From Hymenobacter sp. BT188 (GTDB taxonomy: Bacteria > Bacteroidota > Bacteroidia > Cytophagales > Hymenobacteraceae): DNA of 64,000 nt. The stretch lies in the NCBI RefSeq assembly GCF_014333585.1, contig NZ_JACSCW010000004.1, positions 698,939 through 762,938 of the forward strand. Reading direction: 5' to 3'. The position numbers were made by a program, and so were the translations under genes. The notes beneath the pieces are model-generated. The model saw nothing but the letters and a program-made list of their open reading frames with translations, was not told the DNA's origin and did not search any database. Below, one piece after another: positions 52,902-60,629 of this stretch; position 1 is the first letter of the stretch, and each line of letters opens with the position of its first letter.

Positions 52902-52929
52902 GATAGAGATATTCGTAGTTATGTAAGGT

Positions 52930-53820
52930 TCAGAAAGTGACGGTTGAAATTCGAGCCGCCAACCGGTTTTCGGCGGCTTGACGCAGGGAACACTGGTCGC
53001 AGCAGGCTTTGGTGGGGAGCGTGCTTGTGGGGAGCAATAACACCGGAATACGCAGGTGATAAGCGTTCGTTTTGATATAGTGTGGGTTGAAAAAACGGCG
53101 AATCAGGCAGCCATCTACTGTTGCTAGTACCAATAATTGAGCTGTTTGCTGAGCGCAGAATTCGCTGATATCTTCCAGCGCATCTTCTTCGGGGATCAGG
53201 TGCACGGTGGCGTTAGTAAGGTTAGCGCGCGCTGCCATCAAGGCTTTTTTCAGTGGTGCCAGCCCGGTGCTGGTAGGTGGATGAAACTGAACCAAATCAA
53301 AGTGGGCATTGGCGGTGCGGGCCAGGGAGGTGAGTGGTGCCAGCTGCTGGGCATTAAGCCGGGAAAAGTCGCCGGAAACAACCACTTGACTAGCCAGCTC
53401 ATGGCGGCCCGGCGGCACGATGAGCACTGGACAGCTTACGTGCTCCGGCAAGAGCGTAATCGGGTTGCCCGCTGCCGTGGCCGTAGCACAATCCATTAGC
53501 GACAAGCCCGTTACCACAAGAGAGGCGTGGTAGCCGCCTACCAGTACTTCCAGGCTGTCGGCGAGGGAGGCGGTAGCCATGTGAAAATGGTAATGGATGC
53601 GGCGGCCACTCTGGCGCGTGAGGTGATGGTAGCGGAGGCGTTCGGCCAGGGCCTGCAAGCGGCTTAGCAGGGCCACTCTTCGCTCGGGGGTAAGCGGAGC
53701 GCCGGGGTTGGAGTGCACCAGCACAATCTCAGCCGGAAGATGAAGGGCTAGCTTGTTGGCATAAACCAGCGCGTTTTCGGACGCGGCCGAGAAGTCGATG
53801 GGCACGAGAATGGTTTGCAT
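52930..53820 (-). CDS. Tandem-domain universal stress protein 3
   Basis: A 296-residue protein with two UspA domains. Domain 1 opens TILVPIDFSAASENALVYA and closes LPEHVSCPVLIVPPG; domain 2 opens QVVVSGDFSRLNAQQLAPL and closes NAYHLRIPVLLLP. The C terminus carries KACCDQCSLRQAAENR, a Cys-rich tail absent from paralogues 1 and 2, which might bind a metal or respond to redox. It is 36 bp downstream of the SafE-type gene and 28 bp upstream of hemF, so probably one transcript. ATG at 53818-53820. Confidence 0.88.
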   Translation of the reverse strand: MQTILVPIDFSAASENALVYANKLALHLPAEIVLVHSNPGAPLTPERRVALLSRLQALAERLRYHHLTRQSGRRIHYHFHMATASLADSLEVLVGGYHASLVVTGLSLMDCATATAAGNPITLLPEHVSCPVLIVPPGRHELASQVVVSGDFSRLNAQQLAPLTSLARTANAHFDLVQFHPPTSTGLAPLKKALMAARANLTNATVHLIPEEDALEDISEFCAQQTAQLLVLATVDGCLIRRFFNPHYIKTNAYHLRIPVLLLPTSTLPTKACCDQCSLRQAAENRLAARISTVTF

Positions 53821-53856
53821 GGCAACAACGCGTTAAGAAGGAAGGATAAGCAGAAC

Positions 53857-54633
53857 TTATTTGGAAGCAGGAGTGGGCTTGATTTCCGCAACCGCGGCTG
53901 GGTCGTGGCAATAGTGCACCGTCGCGGGCTGCTGCATGGAGCCTCTGTTGGTGATTTTGGCAGGGCCGTTTAATTGCGGACTCAGGTATGGAATGCCCAA
54001 ACTCAAGCCGCGCACTATGAATAGGAGAGCCAGGCAGGTGGCCATCACGGGCACTGCCCGCCGCATGCGGCCGCGCCACACGCTGGGCACTAGCTGCCCG
54101 GAGAGTGAGAGCGCCAGCATGAGCGGCAGCGTACCCAGCCCGAACAAGGCCATGTAGCCCGCAGCGCCCGCTACGCCGGGCACGCTCAGGGCGCCAGCCA
54201 AGGCTAGGTACACCATGCCGCAGGGCAGCAAACCATTCAGCAAACCTGTGATATACAGGGCACTGAGCGAAGGCTGTTGGTAGAAATACAGCAGCTGTCT
54301 TTTCACCCAGGCCAGCACACCATCCAGTTTCAGCAAAGCCGCAGCCCGGCTCAGCCATTGCTCTGGTGCCACTACCAGCACCAAAATAAGCCCCCCAGAC
54401 AGCAGCGATAAGCTTTGCTGCCAGCCGGCCAATTGGAGACCCCGACCCAGCAGACCCGCTACTGCCCCAAGCGAGGCATAAGTAGTCACGCGGCCCAGGT
54501 TATAGAGTATCCGTCCGGTCAGGTAGCGCCAATCGGGGCCGCCTGCGCCGGGCAGCGACAGTGCAATGGCACCGCACATGCCCACGCAGTGGAAACTACC
54601 CAAAAGCCCAAAAAGAAAGCCTGCCCAGAGCAT
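53857..54633 (-). CDS. Sulfite exporter TauE/SafE-family membrane protein (UreH/DsbD-like)
   Basis: A 258-residue protein with about six membrane segments. Twin Cys motifs begin each half: GSFHCVGMCGAIALSL near residue 14 and GLLNGLLPCGMVYLALAGAL near 135. Such proteins beside ccoGHS genes are thought to help copper supply or assembly of the cbb3 oxidase; sulfite export is only the family name. A short Cys/His-containing tail (TVHYCHDPAA) follows. ATG at 54631-54633. Confidence 0.87.
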   Translation of the reverse strand: MLWAGFLFGLLGSFHCVGMCGAIALSLPGAGGPDWRYLTGRILYNLGRVTTYASLGAVAGLLGRGLQLAGWQQSLSLLSGGLILVLVVAPEQWLSRAAALLKLDGVLAWVKRQLLYFYQQPSLSALYITGLLNGLLPCGMVYLALAGALSVPGVAGAAGYMALFGLGTLPLMLALSLSGQLVPSVWRGRMRRAVPVMATCLALLFIVRGLSLGIPYLSPQLNGPAKITNRGSMQQPATVHYCHDPAAVAEIKPTPASK

Positions 54634-54707
54634 GATGTGATGATAGCGCAGACCTTGAAATCTGCTAGTAAATGATTTAAGCGAGGAATATGAAGGTCCG
54701 CGATAGA

Positions 54708-55169
54708 TTAGATGGAAAGCTCTTTGTCGACAAAATACTGCTGGCCGCCGGCGGTGAAATCGATGCGCAGACGCCAGTAGCCGGGCTGGAGCTTGCTGGT
54801 GTTCAGCTGCTGTTGCGCTGGCTCGCCGGTGGGGGCAAAGGGTAGGTTGAAATCCAGCTTTTGATTGGAAGGGCGAAAAAAGTGCACGGTGCCCTGCACG
54901 GCTTGGCCAGCGAGACTGGGGGGCAATTTTAGCGTCAGGCGCTGCGCCGCTGGCTCGTAGTCTACCTGAACAGGGGCTGGCAGTGCCGCCGTGCGGGCCA
55001 CCGACTCGATGCGCTTTTGGTAGGCCAGCTCCTGCTGGTAGTAGTCGGCGCTGACCAGGTCGACGCTGGTGCTCATGGCCTGCTGCACCATGTAGCCGAT
55101 GTAGCTGGCAAACAACACGAAGGTGGCAATGATGGCGTAAGGCCAGAGATTAAAGCGGGAAGTGGTCAT
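54708..55169 (-). CDS. ccoH: CcoH/FixH family protein
   Basis: Assembly factor of the cbb3 oxidase. One N-terminal membrane helix (WPYAIIATFVLFASYIGYMV) is followed by the FixH hallmark DLVSADYYQQELAYQKRIES and a beta-sandwich (VQVDYEPAAQRLTLKLPPSL, QPGYWRLRIDFTAGGQQYFV). 153 residues, standard. It lies 54 bp after ccoG on the same strand. ATG at 55167-55169. Confidence 0.92.
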   Translation of the reverse strand: MTTSRFNLWPYAIIATFVLFASYIGYMVQQAMSTSVDLVSADYYQQELAYQKRIESVARTAALPAPVQVDYEPAAQRLTLKLPPSLAGQAVQGTVHFFRPSNQKLDFNLPFAPTGEPAQQQLNTSKLQPGYWRLRIDFTAGGQQYFVDKELSI

Positions 55170-55223
55170 ACAACTAAGCGAAGGTGAGCGGACGAGGAGG
55201 CCCGCTGATGAACTCGGGGCGGG

Positions 55224-56633
55224 CTATTGCGCGGGCCCAAGGAACTTGGTTTTGGTTTCCGCGATCAGTTGGCCTTTGCTGAATATGCCGATGCGGATTT
55301 TCTGATTCGTAGTCAGCAGCGCCGACTTGGGCAACTCGGCGAAAAACACGCCTTCCGTGATGCCTTGGGCGGGCAGCGTCATGTTTTCCTTGCCAACCAG
55401 CGAAACTTTGCCCCCCAGCGGCTCCAATACCTTGAGGGTGATAGGATAAGGCTGATTGGTTTTGTTAATAACGGACACGTTGTAGAGGTTGGTGATGGTG
55501 CCGTGGTCGGTTTTCTGGAAAAGCTGACCTGGTGTGCGCAGCACCGTGGCCTGCACATTGGAGCGCGACACCAGCAGAAACGTGAGGCCCATCAGCAACA
55601 CCATCAGCACGCCCGACAGCACCTTCACGCGTCCTCTCAGCTGAAATTTGCTGCCTTGGGCAATGTTGTTTTCCGAAGCGTGGCGAATCAGGCCCTGCGG
55701 TTTGTTTATCAGGTCCATGATGTTGTCGCAGGCATCAATGCAGGCGGTGCAGTTGGTACATTCCAACTGCTGGGCGCCGTTGCGGATGTCGATGCCGGTG
55801 GGGCAAACCTGTACGCACTGGTGGCAGTCGATGCAGTCGCCGGCGGTGCGCGTCTGGTTTTTGCGCAGCTTCTTGCGGGGCTCACCACGCTGATAATCAT
55901 AGGCTACCACGAGGCTGTCTTTGTCGAGCATCACGCCTTGCAAGCGGCCGTAGGGGCAGGCAATGGTACACACCTGCTCGCGGAAGTGGGCGAACACGGC
56001 ATAAAATACGCCCGTGAACAGCACCATCGAAGCCAAGCCGCCAAGGTGCTCGCGGGGCGGATCGGTGATGATACTCACTAGCTCATCCGAACCGATAATG
56101 TAGGCCAGAAACGTGTTGGCAATTAGAAAGGAAATCAGCAGAAACAGCGCGTGCTTGCTGGTTTTGCGCCAGATTTTGTTCCAGTCCCACTTGGCCCGGG
56201 CCAGGGCTTTTTGTTGAGGAGCATCACCTTCCAGCCAGTACTCGATGCGGCGGAAAACCATTTCCAGGAAAATGGTTTGCGGACACACCCAGCCGCAAAA
56301 CGCCCGCCCATACACCACCGTGAAGAGGATGATGAACAGCAGAAACGTGAGGGCCGCCAGCAGCAGAATAAAGAAATCCTGGGGCCAGAAGATTTGGCCG
56401 AAGATGATAAACTTCTGCGCCGGCAGATTCAGCATCAGCACCGGCAGGCCGTTGATGCGCAGCCAGGGACCGGCAAAAAGCACGATGAGCAGGCCGTAGC
56501 TAATCAACTTGCGGGCGCGGTAAAAGGCTCCGCTAGGCTTCTTGGGAAATAACCAAACGCGCTTGCCCGCCGCATCCACCGTAGCGATGGAGTCGCGAAA
56601 GTCGTCGTTAGGATGGAACGTGGTAACAGGCAT
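55224..56633 (-). CDS. ccoG: Cytochrome oxidase accessory protein CcoG (FixG)
   Basis: Membrane ferredoxin-type protein needed for cbb3 oxidase assembly, linked to copper reduction. Five or so membrane segments surround FCGWVCPQTIFLEMVFRRIE and EQVCTIACPYGRLQGVMLD. Two 4Fe-4S clusters are indicated by CIDCHQCVQVCPTGIDIRNG and CTNCTACIDACDNIM. A C-terminal Ig-like domain begins after about residue 360. 469 residues, as in the family. ATG at 56631-56633, 58 bp after ccoP. Confidence 0.96.
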   Translation of the reverse strand: MPVTTFHPNDDFRDSIATVDAAGKRVWLFPKKPSGAFYRARKLISYGLLIVLFAGPWLRINGLPVLMLNLPAQKFIIFGQIFWPQDFFILLLAALTFLLFIILFTVVYGRAFCGWVCPQTIFLEMVFRRIEYWLEGDAPQQKALARAKWDWNKIWRKTSKHALFLLISFLIANTFLAYIIGSDELVSIITDPPREHLGGLASMVLFTGVFYAVFAHFREQVCTIACPYGRLQGVMLDKDSLVVAYDYQRGEPRKKLRKNQTRTAGDCIDCHQCVQVCPTGIDIRNGAQQLECTNCTACIDACDNIMDLINKPQGLIRHASENNIAQGSKFQLRGRVKVLSGVLMVLLMGLTFLLVSRSNVQATVLRTPGQLFQKTDHGTITNLYNVSVINKTNQPYPITLKVLEPLGGKVSLVGKENMTLPAQGITEGVFFAELPKSALLTTNQKIRIGIFSKGQLIAETKTKFLGPAQ

Positions 56634-56691
56634 TGGCTGGTGCGCCGACGGTCAAATCGGGCTGAAGTGAGGAAGATGGGGTGGGCCGGTA

Positions 56692-57582
56692 CTACTTGGC
56701 GGCTATGGTTTTGGCAGCAGTTGCTTTTTCGCCCTGGGGCTCTTTGGCATTAGCTGGCTTAGACCCTTGCAGCGACTCGATGTAGGAGGATACCTGCAAA
56801 ATCTGCTTGCCGGCGAGCTTGCCTTTCCAGGCCACCATGCCCTTGCTGGTGACCCCAAACTTGATGGTTTTATACACCTCATTTATGTCGCCGCCGTGCA
56901 GCCAGTACTCATCAGTCAGGTTGGGGCCTACTTTGCCCTCAGCGTTGGCCCCGTGGCAGGGAGCGCAATTCGTAGTGTAGATGGACTTGCCGGCGCTGAG
57001 GTCGGCGGGCGTCAGCAGGGCCGTGTAGGTGGTGAGCTTGTTGGGGTCGTCGGGCTCGTTGGACACCAGCAGCGCCGCCTGGCGCATTTCAGTCTCATAT
57101 TCAGCTATCTGCAGCTCTCCGGCATTGGCCACGTGGTAGTAGCCCATGTAGGCTACTGCAAACACGATAGTGAAATAGAAGCCATACTTCCACCACGGCG
57201 GCAAATCGTTGTCGAACTCCGTAATGCCGTCGTACGAGTGGCCCATGTCCTCCTCTTTGTAGCCACCGGTTACCAGGCGCGTGTCGCCGATGAGCAGGCC
57301 GAGTACTTTGCCGCTCCAGGTGTCGTGCACCGTGGGCAACTCGTACACCTTGCGCAGCTGTGGCTTCATGCGCACGATAATCATCGTGAAGAGCAGCAGA
57401 AACACCATCAGGACCAAAGCCAGCGTGCTCAGCAAAAACCAGAACAGCATTATCTGCGCATCCTGGCCACCGGCCGCCGGGGCGGGTGTGGTGGCTTCCG
57501 CTGTCTGGGCTACCGTTGTGCCGACGGTTAGCGCCAGCAGAGCGGTCAGGGCCCCATAATTCATTTTGCGGTGCGTTAACAT
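56692..57582 (-). CDS. ccoP: cbb3 oxidase subunit III (CcoP), mono-haem form
   Basis: Electron-entry subunit. It has a signal-like first segment, a membrane helix (IMLFWFLLSTLALVLMVFLL), the FixP-N motif YDGITEFDNDLPPWWKYGFY with a second helix, and one cytochrome c domain with CAPCH in IYTTNCAPCHGANAEGKVGP and a later Met ligand candidate in KGMVAWKGK. Typical proteobacterial CcoP has two CxxCH sites; here there is one. Its ATG overlaps the last codons of the 57576 gene by 7 bp. ATG at 57580-57582. Confidence 0.95.
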   Translation of the reverse strand: MLTHRKMNYGALTALLALTVGTTVAQTAEATTPAPAAGGQDAQIMLFWFLLSTLALVLMVFLLLFTMIIVRMKPQLRKVYELPTVHDTWSGKVLGLLIGDTRLVTGGYKEEDMGHSYDGITEFDNDLPPWWKYGFYFTIVFAVAYMGYYHVANAGELQIAEYETEMRQAALLVSNEPDDPNKLTTYTALLTPADLSAGKSIYTTNCAPCHGANAEGKVGPNLTDEYWLHGGDINEVYKTIKFGVTSKGMVAWKGKLAGKQILQVSSYIESLQGSKPANAKEPQGEKATAAKTIAAK

Positions 57583-57830
57583 GTGGGTGCTCCTTCCTCA
57601 GCTTTCGTGATAGATTGATTGGTGGCTGACGCTTCATAATGGCGCACTTGCCGAGTGGCCGAGGCCAGGGAGGCACCAGCGACCAACACCAGCAGCAGCA
57701 CGAGTATCAAAATGCCCCCCAGCAGCCAGAACAGCATATCGGTACTGGTAGCGGGTGTTTGCCCAAAAGCCATGCTGGCGGTAAGGAGGAGGCCAGAGGC
57801 GGTTAGCAAAAAAGCGCGTTTGGTTAGCAT
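57576..57830 (-). CDS. Small membrane protein of the cbb3 operon, resembling the CcoP N terminus
   Basis: An 84-residue protein: signal-like MLTKRAFLLTASGLLLTASM with a cut near AFGQ, a helix DMLFWLLGGILILVLLLVLV and a charged tail. The layout (signal, short spacer, MLFW helix) copies the first 60 residues of the downstream ccoP product, suggesting partial duplication; it lacks the haem domain. It overlaps ccoQ upstream by 7 bp and ccoP downstream by 7 bp, so all three are translationally coupled. Role unknown, possibly an accessory subunit. Confidence 0.75.
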   Translation of the reverse strand: MLTKRAFLLTASGLLLTASMAFGQTPATSTDMLFWLLGGILILVLLLVLVAGASLASATRQVRHYEASATNQSITKAEEGAPTC

Positions 57831-58027
57831 GATGCGTCTTGTTCGAGGTGGGCCTTCAGGGTCTCGTCGTCGCTGAGAAGCGGCAGATTGCTCATGTTAT
57901 TGAAGTGCTGGCGGTTAGCTAACACCACGTAAATCAGCAGGCCCAGAAAGAAGAGGAAGAAGATGAGGAAGGAGATAATGGGGTATATCTCGACGCCGGC
58001 AATGGATTGCAATACTTTCTTGTCCAT
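57824..58027 (-). CDS. ccoQ: CcoQ-like small subunit
   Basis: A 67-residue protein beginning MDKKVLQSIAGVEIYPIISF with one membrane helix (YPIISFLIFFLFFLGLLIYV) and a polar tail (HFNNMSNLPLLSDDETLKAH). Size, position between ccoNO and ccoP, and the single helix fit CcoQ/FixQ. The ATG at 58025-58027 is preferred; the open frame to 58081 runs into the palindrome at 58057. The stop overlaps the next gene by 7 bp. Confidence 0.8.
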   Translation of the reverse strand: MDKKVLQSIAGVEIYPIISFLIFFLFFLGLLIYVVLANRQHFNNMSNLPLLSDDETLKAHLEQDASC

Positions 58028-58056
58028 GATGGATTGAGGTTTGAATAATTTCCGTT

Positions 58057-58141
58057 CGTCATGCTGAGCTTGTCGAAGCATCTCTACCGCTTCGTTGGAT
58101 TACTATTGCTGTAGAGATGCTTCGACAAGCTCAGCATGACG
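58057..58141. repeat. REP-like long palindrome B inside the cbb3 operon
   Basis: Arms 58057-58087 and 58111-58141 are perfectly complementary over 31 bases (CGTCATGCTGAGCTTGTCG ... ) around a 23-base loop. It lies between the ccoNO stop (58159) and the ccoQ start (58027) and could act as a partial terminator or mRNA stabiliser that sets subunit ratios. Confidence 0.88.
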
Positions 58142-58158
58142 TTCTTTTATAATTCATG

Positions 58159-60366
58159 CTACTGAGCGGCGGTAGCCTGCTCGGGCTTCATTTTGATATC
58201 GGTGCCGAGGCGCTGGAGGTAGGCGATCAAAGCCACGATTTCCTTTTCGGATTTCACCTCGATGTCCTCCTTCTTCAGCTCTTGCACGATGCCTTCGGCC
58301 TGACGGCGCGCATCAGCTACGGCTTGCTTATCGTAGCCCGCTGGGTAAGGTGTGCCTAGCTGTTGCAGCACTCGGATTTTAGCAGGCAGCGTGGAGTAGT
58401 CAATCTCGTTCTCGAACATCCAGGGGTAAGGCGGCATAATGGAGCCGGGCGACATGCTGGTGGGGTCCATCATGTGGTTGTAGTGCCAGGAGTGCGGATA
58501 TTTGCCCCCCACGCGATGCACATCGGGACCGGTACGCTTGGAGCCCCACAGGAAGGGCCGGTCGTACACAAATTCGCCCGCTTTGCTGTACTCGCCGTAG
58601 CGCTCGGTTTCGGAGCGGAAGGGGCGCACCATCTGGGTGTGGCAGTTCGAGCAGCCTTCCTTAATGTAGAGGTCGCGGCCCTGCAATTCCAAGGAGGTAT
58701 AAGGCTTCACTGAAGCAATGGTCGGCACGTTAGACTTCACGAGGAAGGTCGGTACCATTTCCACTACGCCACCAATCAGGATAGCGACCGTGGCGCCAAT
58801 AGCCAACTGCAAGGGGCGGCGCTCAATCCAGCGGTGCCAGTGGCCGGCGTCGGCGTGTGGGTCTTCGCTGGCGGGCAGCAGGGCAGGAGCGTGGGCGTTT
58901 TCTGAAGCCAGCAACGTACCCGCGTTGGCCGTTTTTATCAGATTATACATCATCAAAAACACGCCGCTCAAGTACAGCACTCCACCGATACCGCGCATGT
59001 AGTACATGGGCACGATTTGGAGCACGGTCTCGAGAAAGTTGGGGTATTGCAGCATGCCCTCGGCGTTGAACTGCTTCCACATCAGGCCCTGGGTAAAGCC
59101 GGCCCAGTACATGGGCAGGGCGTAAAACAGGATACCGATGGTGCCCAGCCAGAAGTGGGCGTTGGCTAGTTTCTTGGAGTGCAGCTCGGTGCGGTAGAGG
59201 CGGGGCCACAGCCAGTAGAGCATGGCGAAGGTGAGGAATCCGTTCCAGCCGAGGGCGCCTACGTGCACGTGTGCTACTATCCAATCGGTGAAGTGGGCAA
59301 TGGCATTCACGTTTTTCAACGAGAGCATCGGCCCCTCAAACGTGGCCATGCCGTAAGCCGTAATGGCCACTACCATGAACTTCAGCACGGGCTCTTCGCG
59401 GACTTTATCCCAAGCGCCGCGCAATGTGAGCAGGCCGTTGATCATGCCGCCCCAGCTGGGCGCAATCAGCATTACCGAGAACGCAACCCCCAGGCTTTGG
59501 GCCCAGTCGGGCAAAGACGTATAGAGCAGGTGGTGAGGACCAGCCCAGATGTAAATGAAGATCAGGGACCAGAAGTGAATGATGCTCAGGCGGTAAGAGT
59601 ACACCGGCCGGCCAGCTGCCTTGGGCAGGAAGTAGTACATCAAACCTAGGTAGGGCGTAGTCAGGAAGAAGGCAACCGCGTTGTGGCCGTACCACCACTG
59701 CACCAGCGCATCCTGCACCCCGGCGTAGGCCGAGTAGCTTTTCATGAAGCTAACGGGCAACGCCGCCGAGTTGACAATGTGCAGCACGGCCACGGTGAGG
59801 AAAGTGGCGATGTAGAACCAGATGCCCACATATAAGTGCCGCTCGCGCCGCTTGGCAATGGTGCCGAACATGTTCCAGCCAAACACCACCCATACCAGCG
59901 TAATGGCAATGTCGATGGGCCACTCCAGCTCGGCGTATTCCTTGCTGGTAGTGTAGCCCAAAGGCAAGGAAATCAGGGCGCTAAGGATGATGAGCTGCCA
60001 GCCCCAGAAGTGAATCTGGCTGAGCTTTTTGGAGTACATGGCCGCTTTACACAGTCGCTGCAAAGAGTAGTACACCCCCATAAAAATACCATTGCCGACG
60101 AAGGCGAAAATGACGGCATTGGTATGCAAGGGCCGGATGCGACCGAACGTGGTGACGGCCGTATTCATGTTGGCCTCAGGCAGGGCTAGCTGAAAAGCCG
60201 CCAGAATTCCGACGATCATGCCGGCTATTCCCCAGAACACGGTGGCGATGCCGAAGTCGCGGACAATCTTATTATCGTAGAAAAACTCGTCGACGGCGCG
60301 GGATACTCGGGTCTGAACCAGGGGCGGCTCAGCAATGATAAGGGGCGTAACGGGTGCGACTTCCAT
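58159..60366 (-). CDS. ccoNO: Fused cbb3 oxidase subunits I and II (CcoN-CcoO)
   Basis: A 735-residue fusion of the catalytic haem-copper subunit and the mono-haem CcoO, the arrangement usual in Bacteroidota. The N-terminal part has twelve or so helices with haem/CuB ligands in GRIRPLHTNAVIFAFVGNG, QWWYGHNAVAFFLTTPYLG, WAGPHHLLYT and DWIVAHVHVGALGWNG. The CcoO part (after about residue 530) has one anchor helix and EGCSNCHTQMVRPF with a single CxxCH. ATG at 60364-60366. An anaerobox-like site at 60449 precedes it. Confidence 0.97.
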   Translation of the reverse strand: MEVAPVTPLIIAEPPLVQTRVSRAVDEFFYDNKIVRDFGIATVFWGIAGMIVGILAAFQLALPEANMNTAVTTFGRIRPLHTNAVIFAFVGNGIFMGVYYSLQRLCKAAMYSKKLSQIHFWGWQLIILSALISLPLGYTTSKEYAELEWPIDIAITLVWVVFGWNMFGTIAKRRERHLYVGIWFYIATFLTVAVLHIVNSAALPVSFMKSYSAYAGVQDALVQWWYGHNAVAFFLTTPYLGLMYYFLPKAAGRPVYSYRLSIIHFWSLIFIYIWAGPHHLLYTSLPDWAQSLGVAFSVMLIAPSWGGMINGLLTLRGAWDKVREEPVLKFMVVAITAYGMATFEGPMLSLKNVNAIAHFTDWIVAHVHVGALGWNGFLTFAMLYWLWPRLYRTELHSKKLANAHFWLGTIGILFYALPMYWAGFTQGLMWKQFNAEGMLQYPNFLETVLQIVPMYYMRGIGGVLYLSGVFLMMYNLIKTANAGTLLASENAHAPALLPASEDPHADAGHWHRWIERRPLQLAIGATVAILIGGVVEMVPTFLVKSNVPTIASVKPYTSLELQGRDLYIKEGCSNCHTQMVRPFRSETERYGEYSKAGEFVYDRPFLWGSKRTGPDVHRVGGKYPHSWHYNHMMDPTSMSPGSIMPPYPWMFENEIDYSTLPAKIRVLQQLGTPYPAGYDKQAVADARRQAEGIVQELKKEDIEVKSEKEIVALIAYLQRLGTDIKMKPEQATAAQ

Positions 60367-60396
60367 AGAGTGAAACAGTAAGTGTTTTTACTGCTT

Positions 60397-60404
60397 CAAA
60401 GGTC
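60397..60404 (-). promoter_or_regulatory. Candidate ccoN -7 element (GACCTTTG)
   Basis: One base off TAnnTTTG, centred 55.0 bp from the centre of the FNR-like box. The implied leader is about 24 bases. Confidence 0.55.
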
Positions 60405-60435
60405 ATCGCCACCTCCATGGCAAAGCATGACGGAT

Positions 60436-60462
60436 ATCAAGCTCGGGCTTGATTGATATCAA
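60436..60462. promoter_or_regulatory. FNR/FixK-type anaerobox upstream of ccoNO
   Basis: TTGATTGATATCAA at 60449-60462 is a perfect TTGAT-N4-ATCAA. An overlapping palindrome ATCAA-N8-TTGAT spans 60436-60453. Nearly the same 27 bases recur upstream of ccoI at 63168. Confidence 0.8.
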
Positions 60463-60469
60463 TTCAGTA

Positions 60470-60619
60470 CTATTTCTCCTCTTCCTCATCGAAGAGCATG
60501 CGCACAGATGGTGTGTACTCGTCGTCGTACTGACCGCTGCGTACGGCCCACAAAAAGCCCCCCAGAAACGCAAGCGCCACAAGTAGGCTGATACCAATCA
60601 GCAAGAAGATAATAGTCAT
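60470..60619 (-). CDS. ccoS: cbb3 oxidase assembly protein CcoS
   Basis: A 49-residue membrane protein, MTIIFLLIGISLLVALAFLG, then GFLWAVRSGQYDDE and an acidic tail ending FDEEEEK. The helix followed by WAVRSGQYDD is the CcoS/FixS hallmark. The ATG at 60617-60619 lies 10 bp after the ccoI stop. A GCCCCCCAG word encodes LGG in the helix. Confidence 0.93.
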   Translation of the reverse strand: MTIIFLLIGISLLVALAFLGGFLWAVRSGQYDDEYTPSVRMLFDEEEEK

Positions 60620-60629
60620 GGCAACAGGA

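Noticed and set aside
52899..52929. TGATAGAGATAT between universal stress gene 3 and hemF as an FNR box
   Set aside because: The second half-site has mismatches, and the 28-bp gap sits within a probable operon.
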